A DNA stretch of 27,618 nucleotides, from positions 1-27,618 of IMG/VR virus record IMGVR_UViG_3300006057_000002; one strand, written 5' to 3'. This DNA is from a virus. Positions 12,746 through 20,973 of this stretch are shown piece after piece. Each line of letters opens with the position of its first letter. Positions within the stretch are counted from its first letter, which is position 1. Position numbers and translations under genes: made by a program. Under the pieces are notes generated by a model. It was not told the DNA's origin. It was given only the letters and a program-made list of their open reading frames with translations, and did not search any database.

Positions 12746-15072
12746 CAGGTCATCTCGTCAACGCTGGTAGCGACCTGGATGCTTCGAACGCTCGAAGTTC
12801 CGATCAGCTCCATCTCGAAGGAGTCACCCGATGTGGACTCAGGGATGCGGAATGGAAGGTTGCTAGTGATGACGCGCTGGTGGAACTGCACCTTGTCCGA
12901 GATGAACCGTGCGATGACGTTCGTGAAGTCGTTGGCCTCGACCTTGGCGAAGTGGTAGGTCATCGAGTAGGGAACGAGGTTTAGCTTCCCGCGCCACCGA
13001 TACGCCATCTTGTTCGTCGCGTGCGCGTTGAATTCGTAGATCGTTGTCGTGCTGGCAACGACTGCCGTGCTGGCGATGGGCAGCGCACCATCGGTGGGCT
13101 CGCTGTTCACGTCGAGCACAAGGTAGAGCGCATCGCGGATCGGGTTCACGTGCGCAGCGATCGCGTGGTAGGCCAGGCTCATCAGGCCGAAGCCCGACTG
13201 CTTGGCGTCATAGGCATACCCGGCGTTCGGGCTGGCTCCGGTGAACCAGAAGTGCAGCACCCCATCGTGCACGGCCGCGATGATCGAGGTCGGGTCGAGG
13301 GCCTTCCACTGGTCCTTGGTGAAGATCAACTCGGTCGCGTTCTTCACGTTGCCTGCGGACCCCTGACAGACTTGGTATCCATCTGGGGAGGCAAACATGA
13401 CGCCATAGCCGTCCAGGTAGGTCATGCTTTGCTTCGATGTGCAGGACTGAGGCTCACCCGGCTTGCTCATCGAGTAGTTAGCTGGGTCGTTGCCCGTGCA
13501 CGTGTAGACGAAGCTCTTGGTGCCGATGACGATGGTGTTATCGATGTTCGCAATTGCGACGATGTCGGTGTCGGTGGTCCTGCGGTAGCTAAGGGGCCAC
13601 GCAAATGGGTAGCCGGCGACCGACAGGCAGAGCTGGTTGCGGAAAAACCCGGCCATGATGCCATTCGGGAGGTGGATGATGCCCTCCATGATTGGGCTGG
13701 GCAGATCCCACAGCTCGGTCTGCAACACATCGGGGCCGACCTTGTTGTCTGGGAGCGTGTCGACGTAGACGGCCTCGGCGAGCGGTCGCTCGGCGACGAA
13801 CAGCAGCGCCGTTCCTGTGGCACCCGTCACCTCGCGGTAGATTCGCTTCGTCGTGATGCCGTAGAGGGGGTCTGTTCCGACTGGAGCGGTCGTCGGAGTG
13901 GTCACGCTGACCGAAACGCCATCGGGTCGCAGGATCGTCGAGCTCGGATCGCTTGGGGCCGACTCCCAGCCCAGGTCATTGACGAAAGTGTAGACATAGG
14001 CGGTCGCGGTGTTGACCGGCACATAGCCTGCCGATCCGCTCGCAGTCACGTGGTAGGCCGAATAGTAGGTGCGGCCGTATGGCGTCAGGTCGTTGTTCAC
14101 GCCATCGCCGAAGCCGCACATATCTCCATCATCGAAGTTCCCTGTCGCGGTCACAGTGCCGAGGACAGTCGTCCCGTTGAGCACGGTCGCAATGACAGTC
14201 TTGGTCGCGTCGGCGTTCAGCGTGACCTGCACCCTCATGATGTTGTTGACCAGCGGCGCGACGCCTGGGCATGCAACCGAAGCGATCAACGCGCGGCCGT
14301 ATAGGAAGCCCCAATTCGCCGTCTTGTGGATGCCCAGCACGCCGTTGCCGTAGTTCACGCCGACCCCGGCGCCAGCACTCGTGGCGCACACGATCATGCT
14401 GGCTTGACCTTCGAGCGAATAGTCGCCGGCGATCAGGAAATTGCACGTGGCGCTGAAGGCGGTAACTCCAGAGACACCGAAGTTCCGATAGGCCCAGGCC
14501 TCCTGCCCGGGGTTCCGGTTCTCATCGAAGGTCACTCGGTATGAGCCGGTGTCCTGCTCGATGTAGGCAGAGGTCGTGCCGTAGAGGTTGGTGTTTTTGA
14601 TCCACTTCGTGGAGAGCGATGCGTTGTCGTCGAGCGTGTCGATCGAAAACGTGGTCGGGGTCGAATCGACGCCAGGCGCAACACCTGGGGCGCTCACTGG
14701 CGCCGGCACACCGAGCGGTCGAGTTGCTACTGGGTAGGGTTCAGCGCCGGTTGTCGCGAGTGCATAGGTCGTGAAACGCGGGGTCGTGTAGAGCGCCGGG
14801 CACGTCAGGAAGGTCAGGTAGCTTGTGTCTCCTGCGATCAAGCCTCGCGCTACATCGACCTGTTGGGTCCAGGAAAGCCACTTGTCGTTGAGCAGGTAGA
14901 TCGTCTTCGCCGGCCCAGCTGCGAGTACCTTGGTGCTGAGGAACTGCTTCCAGGGCTCGAGGTCACCTGTCTGCATGCGCGCATTGAGCGCGGCCTGGGC
15001 CGATGTGTCGGGCAGGTTGCGTGCTGAGATGCGTGGCGCCTCGCCGCGGAAGGTTTCGATGTCCAGCTTCAT
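12745..15072 (-). CDS. Tail nozzle / hub protein with inserted beta-sandwich (775 aa)
   Basis: The ATG at 15072 lies 9 bases after the previous stop. The N-terminus (FRGEAPRISARNLPDTSAQAALNARMQTGDLEPWK) is the signature opening of podovirus tail-tube nozzle proteins, comparable to P22 gp10 and T7 gp12. These form a beta-propeller-like ring under the adaptor and retain DNA. Propeller-type repeats run from about residue 350 to 690, with YTFVNDLGWESAPSDPS, LPNGIMAGFFRNQLCLS, and FASPDGYQV among the blade strands. Residues about 140-345 look like an inserted jelly-roll domain (LamG-like) not needed for the basic fold. The C-terminus is beta-rich. Location between adaptors and needle-like gene supports the assignment. 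Confidence 0.8.
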   Translation of the reverse strand: MKLDIETFRGEAPRISARNLPDTSAQAALNARMQTGDLEPWKQFLSTKVLAAGPAKTIYLLNDKWLSWTQQVDVARGLIAGDTSYLTFLTCPALYTTPRFTTYALATTGAEPYPVATRPLGVPAPVSAPGVAPGVDSTPTTFSIDTLDDNASLSTKWIKNTNLYGTTSAYIEQDTGSYRVTFDENRNPGQEAWAYRNFGVSGVTAFSATCNFLIAGDYSLEGQASMIVCATSAGAGVGVNYGNGVLGIHKTANWGFLYGRALIASVACPGVAPLVNNIMRVQVTLNADATKTVIATVLNGTTVLGTVTATGNFDDGDMCGFGDGVNNDLTPYGRTYYSAYHVTASGSAGYVPVNTATAYVYTFVNDLGWESAPSDPSSTILRPDGVSVSVTTPTTAPVGTDPLYGITTKRIYREVTGATGTALLFVAERPLAEAVYVDTLPDNKVGPDVLQTELWDLPSPIMEGIIHLPNGIMAGFFRNQLCLSVAGYPFAWPLSYRRTTDTDIVAIANIDNTIVIGTKSFVYTCTGNDPANYSMSKPGEPQSCTSKQSMTYLDGYGVMFASPDGYQVCQGSAGNVKNATELIFTKDQWKALDPTSIIAAVHDGVLHFWFTGASPNAGYAYDAKQSGFGLMSLAYHAIAAHVNPIRDALYLVLDVNSEPTDGALPIASTAVVASTTTIYEFNAHATNKMAYRWRGKLNLVPYSMTYHFAKVEANDFTNVIARFISDKVQFHQRVITSNLPFRIPESTSGDSFEMELIGTSSVRSIQVATSVDEMT

Positions 15073-15081
15073 GCCGAGGCC

Positions 15082-15972
15082 TCAGAAGGTAGGCCAAGGG
15101 GCCGTAGGAATGGCGATTGGACTGACTCCACGCTTCACGCGGTACTGCGCGATGTAGTGCTGCGTGACGAATCCCTGGTTGGTGCAGAACACGTAGGCGC
15201 CATTCAGCGTGGTGTCGTCCATGTTTCCGGCGAAGTTTGCCGTTCCCACAGCGACCCCATTGATTGCCAAGGTGAAAGTCGAGCCGTTGCGGATGAACTG
15301 AATGAAGTCCCACGCACCGCGGTTCAGAAGGACACCGGTGTTCATCTGGAAGCCCCATGCGCCAGGAGAGCTGATGCTGTTGAACGCACCCCATGCGCTC
15401 CAATGTGTTGCATCGGCGAGTCCGGTTCCCAGCAGCAGTGGAGTCGAAGAGCCCTCCGTGATGATGGTCGGCTGGTGGCTGCTGGCGCCTGGCGATGTAT
15501 CGACCCACTGGAAGAACTCGATGCTGAAATTGCGCGAGTCCAGCGTCAGAGGGTCGATGAATCCCCCACCGTAGCCATACTGAACGCTCAAGCCAGCCGA
15601 TGGGCCCGAAGGCGGGATCTTGAGCACTGGCTGCCCGAAGAGCAGATGGTCTGTCGAGACCGAGATGTTGGCCACACCACCACCACCGATGATGTTCCGG
15701 TTGTGGGGCGACAGATCCTTGGTCGTCGAGTTGCCCGACATCAGCAGAAGCACATCGCTGAAGGTCGGGTCGTTCCCGTTTCTCTTGACCGTCACCACAT
15801 GCGAGTTTTCTCCGACACCACGAGTCGCAAGAAGCCCAGAGCCAGTGATGTCAACGACTTGAATGCCGCGGTCACCAAGTGGTACACCGGCATTGCGCAT
15901 CTCGAGGTACTTCGGAAACGCTGACGCTGCACCCTTCGGGTATGTGGACTTGGGGGTGATGGAGAAGGTCAT
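15082..15972 (-). CDS. Tail-associated protein with LamG/concanavalin-like domain (296 aa)
   Basis: The ATG at 15972 overlaps the preceding 70-residue gene as ATGA. Residues 17-65 form a small beta module (FPKYLEMRNAGVPLGDRG ... VVDITGSGLLATRG) similar to the whole of the preceding small protein. Residues about 95-290 follow the concanavalin-like/LamG pattern: RNFSIEFFQWVD, WGFQMNTG, WDFIQFIRNGSTFTLAINGV and a final beta-rich segment ending in Pro. Known: such domains bind glycans or act as structural decorations in phage tails. Inferred: a tail-surface or host-recognition protein. No catalytic residues are apparent. Confidence 0.72.
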   Translation of the reverse strand: MTFSITPKSTYPKGAASAFPKYLEMRNAGVPLGDRGIQVVDITGSGLLATRGVGENSHVVTVKRNGNDPTFSDVLLLMSGNSTTKDLSPHNRNIIGGGGVANISVSTDHLLFGQPVLKIPPSGPSAGLSVQYGYGGGFIDPLTLDSRNFSIEFFQWVDTSPGASSHQPTIITEGSSTPLLLGTGLADATHWSAWGAFNSISSPGAWGFQMNTGVLLNRGAWDFIQFIRNGSTFTLAINGVAVGTANFAGNMDDTTLNGAYVFCTNQGFVTQHYIAQYRVKRGVSPIAIPTAPWPTF

Positions 15973-16181
15973 GCGATCGCCAACGTCACTTTGTTGGCGT
16001 CAACACCCGTCCCGCGCGTAAAGGTGAAGCCGACCCCGACGATGTCGAGCACCGTCGCATCGGGGCCGCCAAGATTCACGCCATTGAAGCGGAACTGGAT
16101 GTACTGCGGCATGTCGCCGGGCGCGACAGGGGGCAGGCCTTGAACGGCAGGAGCAATCGAAAAGGTGGTGTCGATCGACAT
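15969..16181 (-). CDS. Small beta-domain tail protein (70 aa)
   Basis: The ATG at 16181 follows the previous stop by three bases. The protein consists almost only of the module MPQYIQFRFNGVNLGG ... VLDIVGVGFTFTRGTG, then VTLAI. This pattern recurs in phage fibre and tail-attached proteins as a short beta-hairpin domain. It is clearly related to the N-terminal module of the next protein (shared P-x-Y, GV-LG, V-DI-G-G, TRG-G and VT). It may be an attachment domain encoded separately, for example a trimerisation or virion-docking piece. No other feature is visible. Confidence 0.68.
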   Translation of the reverse strand: MSIDTTFSIAPAVQGLPPVAPGDMPQYIQFRFNGVNLGGPDATVLDIVGVGFTFTRGTGVDANKVTLAIA

Positions 16182-16184
16182 GGT

Positions 16185-17084
16185 TCAGATGCTCTGTTTC
16201 TTCGTGCGGACCATGAAAGAGCGCGGGCCGACCGCACCGCTCGGGAGCGCTCCTGCGTTGTATCCAGCATGTGCATCGCTGGTCGCACTGTTGATTGCAG
16301 CCTGGAATCTGGCTTCTCGAAGCGCTGCCTCGGTCTTGTCGATCCAGGGGTTTCCAGGCAGCTTGAGCAGGTAGCCAAGGGCACCATCCTGAAACACGTA
16401 GTCCCAGTTGATGAGCAGGCTGTCGTCGAGGCTGTTTGACCCGCGCCTGGGCTGCAAGATGACGCTCACGGTCAGTGCGTAGGAGGCATCCGGCGTCGGG
16501 TGCACTGCAAACTGACCGTGCGGGACGTACTGGTAGCGGTTGGGGGTATCGCGCAGGTCATTGGCATCCCAGTCGCTCGAAACACTGGGGTTCAGCGGGT
16601 GAGTATCGTTGGCCGCGGCGGCAATGCTGATGGCCTCGATGCCGATGATCTCGTTGTACGTGTCGCTTCCGAGGCTGTAGAGCGGATAGCTGCGGTTCCG
16701 GCCGATGCTGTAGGTCTGACCAGCAAGGGTCGGCCCTCCGTAGACCACCGAGAGCGTCAGATGGGTGTCATCGGTCACGCTCAAGACGGTGTAGGTCACC
16801 GCATTGGGGCCAGTGAAGGTGTCACCAGCCGCCACATTGGACAACCAGGCTGTCCCGATGCCGAGAATGGCCGCGCTGGCATTTGTCACCGTGGCAGTAC
16901 CCGTGGTGTACGGGGAAATGATCGGTGCTGTCGTCGCGCCTGGGATGGTTGCCTTGAACCAGCGGCTCTTATTGCAGAACTTGCGTGCCGCATCGATATA
17001 GGCCTGCACCAGCGTCGTAGTCGGGCAGCTCGGGCAGAACTGGGCGACCGGTGCGATGAGGTCGATGACGGCAACTTGGGTCAT
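16185..17084 (-). CDS. Head-tail adaptor-like protein with beta insertion (299 aa)
   Basis: The start is ATG 17084 (MTQVAVIDLIAPVAQFCPSC), reached after a one-base gap from the preceding stop (TGACATG). An upstream in-frame ATG would overlap the previous gene. Residues 25-45 (LVQAYIDAARKFCNKSRWF) are the helix typical of phage adaptor proteins of the gp4/gp11 type. Residues about 60-125 are a beta-sandwich insertion (TATVTNASAAILGIGTAWL ... DTHLTLSVVYGG) of a kind often found inserted in phage tail proteins. The C-terminal helical region (WDYVFQDGALGYLLKLPG, then ALREARFQAAI) parallels the end of the preceding adaptor. Two adaptor-type proteins in tandem suggest a two-layer connector. Confidence 0.72.
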   Translation of the reverse strand: MTQVAVIDLIAPVAQFCPSCPTTTLVQAYIDAARKFCNKSRWFKATIPGATTAPIISPYTTGTATVTNASAAILGIGTAWLSNVAAGDTFTGPNAVTYTVLSVTDDTHLTLSVVYGGPTLAGQTYSIGRNRSYPLYSLGSDTYNEIIGIEAISIAAAANDTHPLNPSVSSDWDANDLRDTPNRYQYVPHGQFAVHPTPDASYALTVSVILQPRRGSNSLDDSLLINWDYVFQDGALGYLLKLPGNPWIDKTEAALREARFQAAINSATSDAHAGYNAGALPSGAVGPRSFMVRTKKQSI

Positions 17085-17085
17085 G

Positions 17086-17733
17086 TCAGGTTCCTGCTGG
17101 CGTGGTGGACTTCGGCGACACAGCGATTTGCGCCTGGGTGCGCAGTCCAACCATTTTCTGCCACTCAGTGCGGTAGTAGCTGGCTTTGGTCAGGTCCTGG
17201 CGCACGGTGTTCTCGGCGTAGCACTCCCCGAGGATGAAGCACTTGATCGCGTGCTCGTAGATATCAGGGAGGTTGATGACCTGGGCCGTGGCCGTGATCT
17301 GCGGCGGCGTGAAACCGTACAGCATGTTCAAGTTGCCGGTTCCATCGTTGGGTGGGAACACCTCGAAGCGCAGCGGGTCGCGTGAGTCCTGGGTCCATTC
17401 CTGCACCTGGGCTTCTTGGGTTGCGTTCGGCCAGTACCGATTGGCCGAGTCGAGCAGGCCTCGAGGAACCTGCGTGACGCGACGGTTGCTCGCGGTGTTC
17501 TCGTAGGCGTCAAGAACGGCTGTTGAGCCAATCGGGAGGATCTGGTGCGTGCCGGCCGCCATTGCTACGGCTGCGCGCACCGTGTAGGCCTCGGGCTTCA
17601 CGCCGCAGATTGCCCGCTCGGCTTCGCTCATGAGCAGCAGCAGCGTGGCATCGGTCCACGTTACCCCAGGCGATGGGTCGAGCAGGATGCGGCGATCGCT
17701 CGCAATGATCGCGCTGGCCAGGATGGTGCCCAT
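17086..17733 (-). CDS. Head-tail adaptor protein, DUF6682-like (215 aa)
   Basis: The ATG at 17733 follows the previous stop after one base (TGACATG). The chain has the shape of phage adaptor proteins (DUF6682 type, position of P22 gp4 / T7 gp11): a first helix (TWTDATLLLLMSEAERAICG), a short beta part (THQILPIGSTAVLDAYENT), a central FEVFPPNDGTGNLNMLYGF strand pair and a C-terminal helix pair (DIYEHAIKCFILGECYAEN, then SYYRTEWQKMVG). Known: these proteins bind the portal ring and receive the tail nozzle. The assignment rests on pattern and gene order; length is usual for the family. Confidence 0.78.
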   Translation of the reverse strand: MGTILASAIIASDRRILLDPSPGVTWTDATLLLLMSEAERAICGVKPEAYTVRAAVAMAAGTHQILPIGSTAVLDAYENTASNRRVTQVPRGLLDSANRYWPNATQEAQVQEWTQDSRDPLRFEVFPPNDGTGNLNMLYGFTPPQITATAQVINLPDIYEHAIKCFILGECYAENTVRQDLTKASYYRTEWQKMVGLRTQAQIAVSPKSTTPAGT

Positions 17734-17734
17734 G

Positions 17735-18184
17735 TCAGAGCACTCGGGTTTCTTCGTTCGGGTTGGTCGTGTCCTGCGAGCCGGCCTGCGCCGCCAGGAA
17801 GGCCGCGCGCATGTTCTCGGGGTTCAGGCGCGGGTGCAGCTTGTAGCCGCGGGCCTGGGCCTCGGCGCGCACGTCATCGTCGGGCATGGCCGCCAGCTCT
17901 TCGACGGTGAGCGCCTGGCGATTGACGGTGAGCTTCACCACGTCCAGGCCGGCCGCTGCCTGCTCGGCTTCCTTCACGACCTCGGCGCCCGGCCGCGCAG
18001 TGGCGCCGTGCACGATGTAGACATCGGGGTGGTTCCGGTGCATCAGCACCGCGATCGGAGCCGGCACGCGCTTGAGGTCACCCTTTCCGGACCAGACCAC
18101 ACCGGTTCCATAGATTAGGTCGGCATGTCGATCGATGTCGAGCACCAGCTCAACGACAGAGGTTTTTTCGGTTTCATCGTCCAT
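17735..18184 (-). CDS. Small head-completion-type protein, possible LEM/SAP-like C-terminus (149 aa)
   Basis: The start is ATG 18184 (MDDETEKTSVVELVLDID), with AGGAG 8 bases upstream; an upstream in-frame extension lies across the hairpin and head-protein gene and is rejected. The N-terminal half is mixed beta (HADLIYGTGVVW, VYIVHGATARPG). The C-terminal residues about 95-140 (LTVEELAAMPDDDVRAEAQARG, then NPENMRAAFLAAQ) resemble the helix-extended-helix (LEM/SAP-type) motif often found at the end of small head-assembly proteins. It sits between coat-associated genes and the adaptor. A head-completion or connector role is inferred; the family is not firmly recognised. Confidence 0.68.
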   Translation of the reverse strand: MDDETEKTSVVELVLDIDRHADLIYGTGVVWSGKGDLKRVPAPIAVLMHRNHPDVYIVHGATARPGAEVVKEAEQAAAGLDVVKLTVNRQALTVEELAAMPDDDVRAEAQARGYKLHPRLNPENMRAAFLAAQAGSQDTTNPNEETRVL

Positions 18185-18210
18185 GTGTCTTCTCCTGGTG
18201 AAAATGGGGA

Positions 18211-18239
18211 AGGCCCCGGGCCTTGTGGGTCCGGGGCCT
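18211..18239 (-). terminator. Perfect 9-bp stem-loop after the small head protein
   Basis: AGGCCCCGG and its exact complement CCGGGGCCT are separated by 11 bases. The hairpin begins 8 bases after the stop codon of the gene ending at 18247 and ends upstream of the next ribosome binding site. On the minus transcript it is followed by UUCCCCAUUUUC, a poor but present U-rich tail. It probably acts as a partial terminator or 3' stabiliser. Confidence 0.55.
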
Positions 18240-18246
18240 AGGTCGA

Positions 18247-18684
18247 TCAGCTCGGCGAGCCGTTCATGTTCACGCCGGCGATCGCGGTGACGAAGCCACC
18301 GGCCTGCAACGTGCCACCGGTGTTCAGCAGCAGTTGCAAGATCCACTCGACATCGAACTTGATCGGCACGAACCGGCACGTGAGCACGCCACCGGCGCGC
18401 AGCGTGATCTGGCCGGCCGCCGCGAAGTAGCTGTCGTTCGGGGTCAGCGTGTCCACCGACTTGAACTTCAGGTATCCCACGCGGAACAGGCTGGCGGTGG
18501 TCGATTCGACCTGGTCGCAGTTGAGCTGCAGGGTGCAGACCTCCGCGCCGGCCGGAACGCGCCAGCTCATCGTGTCGGCCGCGGCCAGACTTGTCACGGA
18601 CACTCGGTCCCAGATGAACACGGCGCGGCCATCGACGTTCATGATCTTCGGGCGGGCGTAGTTCGCCGCTTGCATGTCAGCCAT
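18247..18684 (-). CDS. Small beta-sandwich head protein, decoration-type (145 aa)
   Basis: The ATG at 18684 has AAGGAG 7 bases upstream. The sequence fits the small beta protein commonly encoded directly after phage coat genes: a short N-terminal arm, LAAADTMSWRVPAGAEVCTLQLNCDQVES, SYFAAAGQITLRAGG and a hydrophobic C-terminal sheet ending GSPS. In that family the VPAGA-turn followed by a strand with D-x-x is characteristic. Known relatives are treated as capsid decoration or stabilisation proteins, though few have been studied. Strong translation signal and flanking stem-loops suggest a high-copy product, which fits a capsid role. Function is otherwise inferred. Confidence 0.7.
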   Translation of the reverse strand: MADMQAANYARPKIMNVDGRAVFIWDRVSVTSLAAADTMSWRVPAGAEVCTLQLNCDQVESTTASLFRVGYLKFKSVDTLTPNDSYFAAAGQITLRAGGVLTCRFVPIKFDVEWILQLLLNTGGTLQAGGFVTAIAGVNMNGSPS

Positions 18685-18717
18685 TTTGGGCTCCTTGGAA
18701 AGTTGAAGGGTTCACGA

Positions 18718-18733
18718 GGGGGCCGAAGCCCCC
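18718..18733 (-). terminator. UUCG-tetraloop stem-loop after the coat gene
   Basis: On the minus transcript this reads GGGGGC-UUCG-GCCCCC, a perfect 6-bp stem closed by the very stable UUCG tetraloop. It begins 8 bases after the coat stop codon. No long U-tract follows, so it may mainly protect coat mRNA from 3' decay or allow partial termination between coat and downstream genes. Confidence 0.65.
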
Positions 18734-18740
18734 ATCAGGA

Positions 18741-20057
18741 TCAGCTCGGACGCTTGCGCACCACGCTGTCGACGACCATGACACCGTAGTCGGTCATCTC
18801 GAGCTGGCCCGATGCGTTCGGCAAGGCCCAGCGCAGTTTGGCTTCGGTGCCCATGAGCTCACCCGCAAACTGAAGGTCACGACCGAAGTTGTCGGTGTTC
18901 TTCTCCAGCAGCGTGTAGGTCTCCTGGGACTGCTTGTTGCCACCCGAGACACAGGCCAGGGCCTGGGCGCCGAGGAACAGCGAGCGAGCAACCTGATGCG
19001 TCGCCGGCAGACCCGCATTCACGACCTGCACCGACTCCGTCGCAGTCAGCCGGTTGGCGACCGTGACGATCTGGGTGTTGTCGTTCGCGTCGAAGCGGAT
19101 CGGGAAATTCATCTTGCGGAGCAGGATGTTGTTCCAGAGCATGACTTCGCCGCTGAACAGCGGGTGAGCCTTCATGTTGCCGTACTCGGCGCGGCGCATC
19201 GCGTCGGTCTCGAACTTCCGGATGTTGTTGTTCGAGGTGTTGTCCTGGATGAAGTTGTCCCAGACCAGTTGGTCCATGAAGAACACACCCTTGATCGGCG
19301 AGTCGCCCGCGGCCGGGTCGTCGGGGATGCGGATCGGGCGCATGCGAACGGGCATTTCCGACCAGATGGCGGCCAGTTCGTCCACCACGGTGAGGCGCAT
19401 CACGTCCGTGGAGAGGATCGAGCCAAGCTGCAGGCCACCCTGGATCAGCGTACCGGCCGACACCACGAAGTGGCGGTTGTAGGTCGGAGCCAGGATCGGG
19501 TTGACCATCAGCGCGGCCAGGCCGGCATCGGCGCCGGCGGCGGTGTTCGCCGGCAAGATCCAGTCGACGCCATCGGACTTGCCGCGCGCGCCGGCCATCT
19601 GGACCAGCGAACGCTGCCAGCGGAACCGCGGCATTGCCTCGGTGAGCTGGTAGATGGCGTTCTTGCGCAGGCTGTGCACCGTGCGCTGTTGGCTCATCTT
19701 GCCGCCCGCCGAGATGGGCAGGGTGGCCATGTTGAGCAACAGCTCCTGGATGCTGTAGTCGAGCGCCGGGCCCATGCCTTCCGCGTTCTGGTCGCCCATG
19801 ATGGCGACGAACTTGGCGATCTGGCCGCAATCGACCTGGACGCGGTCACCCGCGGTCTTGGTCAGCTCGTCCACGCGCAGGATCGGCATGAACTGGGAGG
19901 TCTGCTGCTTCTGCTTGCGCAGCACCTCATCTTCGGTGGGCATCGGGCCCGAAAGGCTGTTCAGCGGAGTCGCTTCGCGGCCGACCATGAACGACAGTGT
20001 TTCCGACCACGATTTCTTCGCGATCTGACTGGTCGTGTTGACGACAGTGGTAGACAT
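18741..20057 (-). CDS. Major capsid protein, N4-gp56/DUF4043-like (438 aa)
   Basis: The ATG at 20057 is preceded by GAGGAA about 9 bases upstream. The N-terminus (TTSQIAKKSWSETLSFMVGREATPLNSL) and the following TAGDRVQVDCG segment fit the DUF4043/N4 gp56-type HK97-fold coat family. Other typical parts are RWQRSLVQMAG, the aromatic GVFFMDQLVWDNF and the C-terminal ETYTLLEKNTDNFGRD. Length is close to P22 coat (430) and to other members. Location after a scaffold-type gene and before a small head protein is as expected. It would form the icosahedral shell. No protease gene is seen nearby, consistent with a scaffold-dependent, protease-free assembly as in P22. Confidence 0.88.
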   Translation of the reverse strand: MSTTVVNTTSQIAKKSWSETLSFMVGREATPLNSLSGPMPTEDEVLRKQKQQTSQFMPILRVDELTKTAGDRVQVDCGQIAKFVAIMGDQNAEGMGPALDYSIQELLLNMATLPISAGGKMSQQRTVHSLRKNAIYQLTEAMPRFRWQRSLVQMAGARGKSDGVDWILPANTAAGADAGLAALMVNPILAPTYNRHFVVSAGTLIQGGLQLGSILSTDVMRLTVVDELAAIWSEMPVRMRPIRIPDDPAAGDSPIKGVFFMDQLVWDNFIQDNTSNNNIRKFETDAMRRAEYGNMKAHPLFSGEVMLWNNILLRKMNFPIRFDANDNTQIVTVANRLTATESVQVVNAGLPATHQVARSLFLGAQALACVSGGNKQSQETYTLLEKNTDNFGRDLQFAGELMGTEAKLRWALPNASGQLEMTDYGVMVVDSVVRKRPS

Positions 20058-20100
20058 TTTTCAGGTTCCTCAGTGGGGTTTGGGTGTTCCCCGCCTCGAA

Positions 20101-20973
20101 TCAGTCCTCGGGCAACTCGGCGAGCAACTGCTCGTTGGTCTTCGTCGCCCAATCGGCTCGTTTCGAGGTCAGGGTGGTAGGGGTTGACTTGCCGCGCACG
20201 TCGCTGACGCTGACCGGTGCAGTCTTGGCGACCTGCTCGATCTTGGCCTTCGCTTCCGCGGCGGTCGGTTTCTTCGAAGTTGAGGCTTCACCGAGTTCGT
20301 CCTTGCGCATCCGGACCACCTCGGCCAGTCGATCGGCCAGGGGCTTGTCCTTCCACTTGGGAGAGCCGCGCAGCAGGTTGTCGATCTGCTTCGCGCGCTC
20401 CCAGTCGCCTTGTGCGTCCTTGGTCGTGCGCCACACACCCAGCTCTGCGAGCGCGGGGGTGTCGTCGATCAGGTCTTGCACGGCATCGGGGATGGGTTCG
20501 GGGGTGAAACTCGATTCGTCGATGGTCTCGGCCGGTGCGGCGCGCTTCTTTAGCGCTTCGTTCTCGGCGAGCACGTCCTTGATGAAGGTGGCGGCATTGG
20601 GAACATAGTTCTCGATGTCGGCCAACTCTTCGGGCTTCAGTCCCTTCGGTTGCTCCGTTGGCACCAGCGCTTTCAGGCGGGCCACTTCGGCTTCCAGGGC
20701 TTCAGCACGTCGAAGCGCGGCGCGTTCTCCTGCGCGCGCTGCCTTGACGATCTTGCGGTCGTGGCTCGGGGCTTCTGCCGCAACGGGCTGGGCCTGTTCG
20801 CCTTCGATTCCTGCCTGTTCTTCGGTGCTGGCGGGTTCCTGCTCGGTCTTCGGCTCTGCGGCGACTGCGGGTGCAGCTGCTGCCTGCTCGATGACCACGG
20901 GCTGGTCCTCCGGCTCCAATTCGGGCGGGTGATTCCTGGCAACGATCTCGTCAAAGCTCAAGGTCTTGTCCAT
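20101..20973 (-). CDS. Scaffolding protein (290 aa)
   Basis: The ATG at 20973 has GGCAGGAG upstream. The chain is highly charged and helical: an acidic, Glu/Gln/Ala-rich first third (residues 17-70), a helix (ARAGERAALRRAEALEAEVARLKAL), a central coiled region (YVPNAATFIKDVLAENEALKKR) and a Lys-rich C-terminus ending in ELPED. Size and composition match P22 gp8-type scaffolds (about 300 residues), and it directly precedes coat. Known: scaffolds co-assemble with coat and leave the procapsid before packaging. The identification rests on composition and gene order rather than on a sequence signature. Confidence 0.78.
   Translation of the reverse strand: MDKTLSFDEIVARNHPPELEPEDQPVVIEQAAAAPAVAAEPKTEQEPASTEEQAGIEGEQAQPVAAEAPSHDRKIVKAARAGERAALRRAEALEAEVARLKALVPTEQPKGLKPEELADIENYVPNAATFIKDVLAENEALKKRAAPAETIDESSFTPEPIPDAVQDLIDDTPALAELGVWRTTKDAQGDWERAKQIDNLLRGSPKWKDKPLADRLAEVVRMRKDELGEASTSKKPTAAEAKAKIEQVAKTAPVSVSDVRGKSTPTTLTSKRADWATKTNEQLLAELPED

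Noticed and set aside
13021-14304. 427-codon plus-strand frame opposite the tail nozzle gene
   Set aside because: Antisense shadow: Arg/Gly/Val/His-rich, no recognisable motif, while the opposite strand encodes a clear nozzle protein.
18996-20180. 394-codon plus-strand frame opposite the coat gene
   Set aside because: Antisense shadow of coat with His/Arg/Gly/Val bias and no motif; it also runs past the coat start into the gap.
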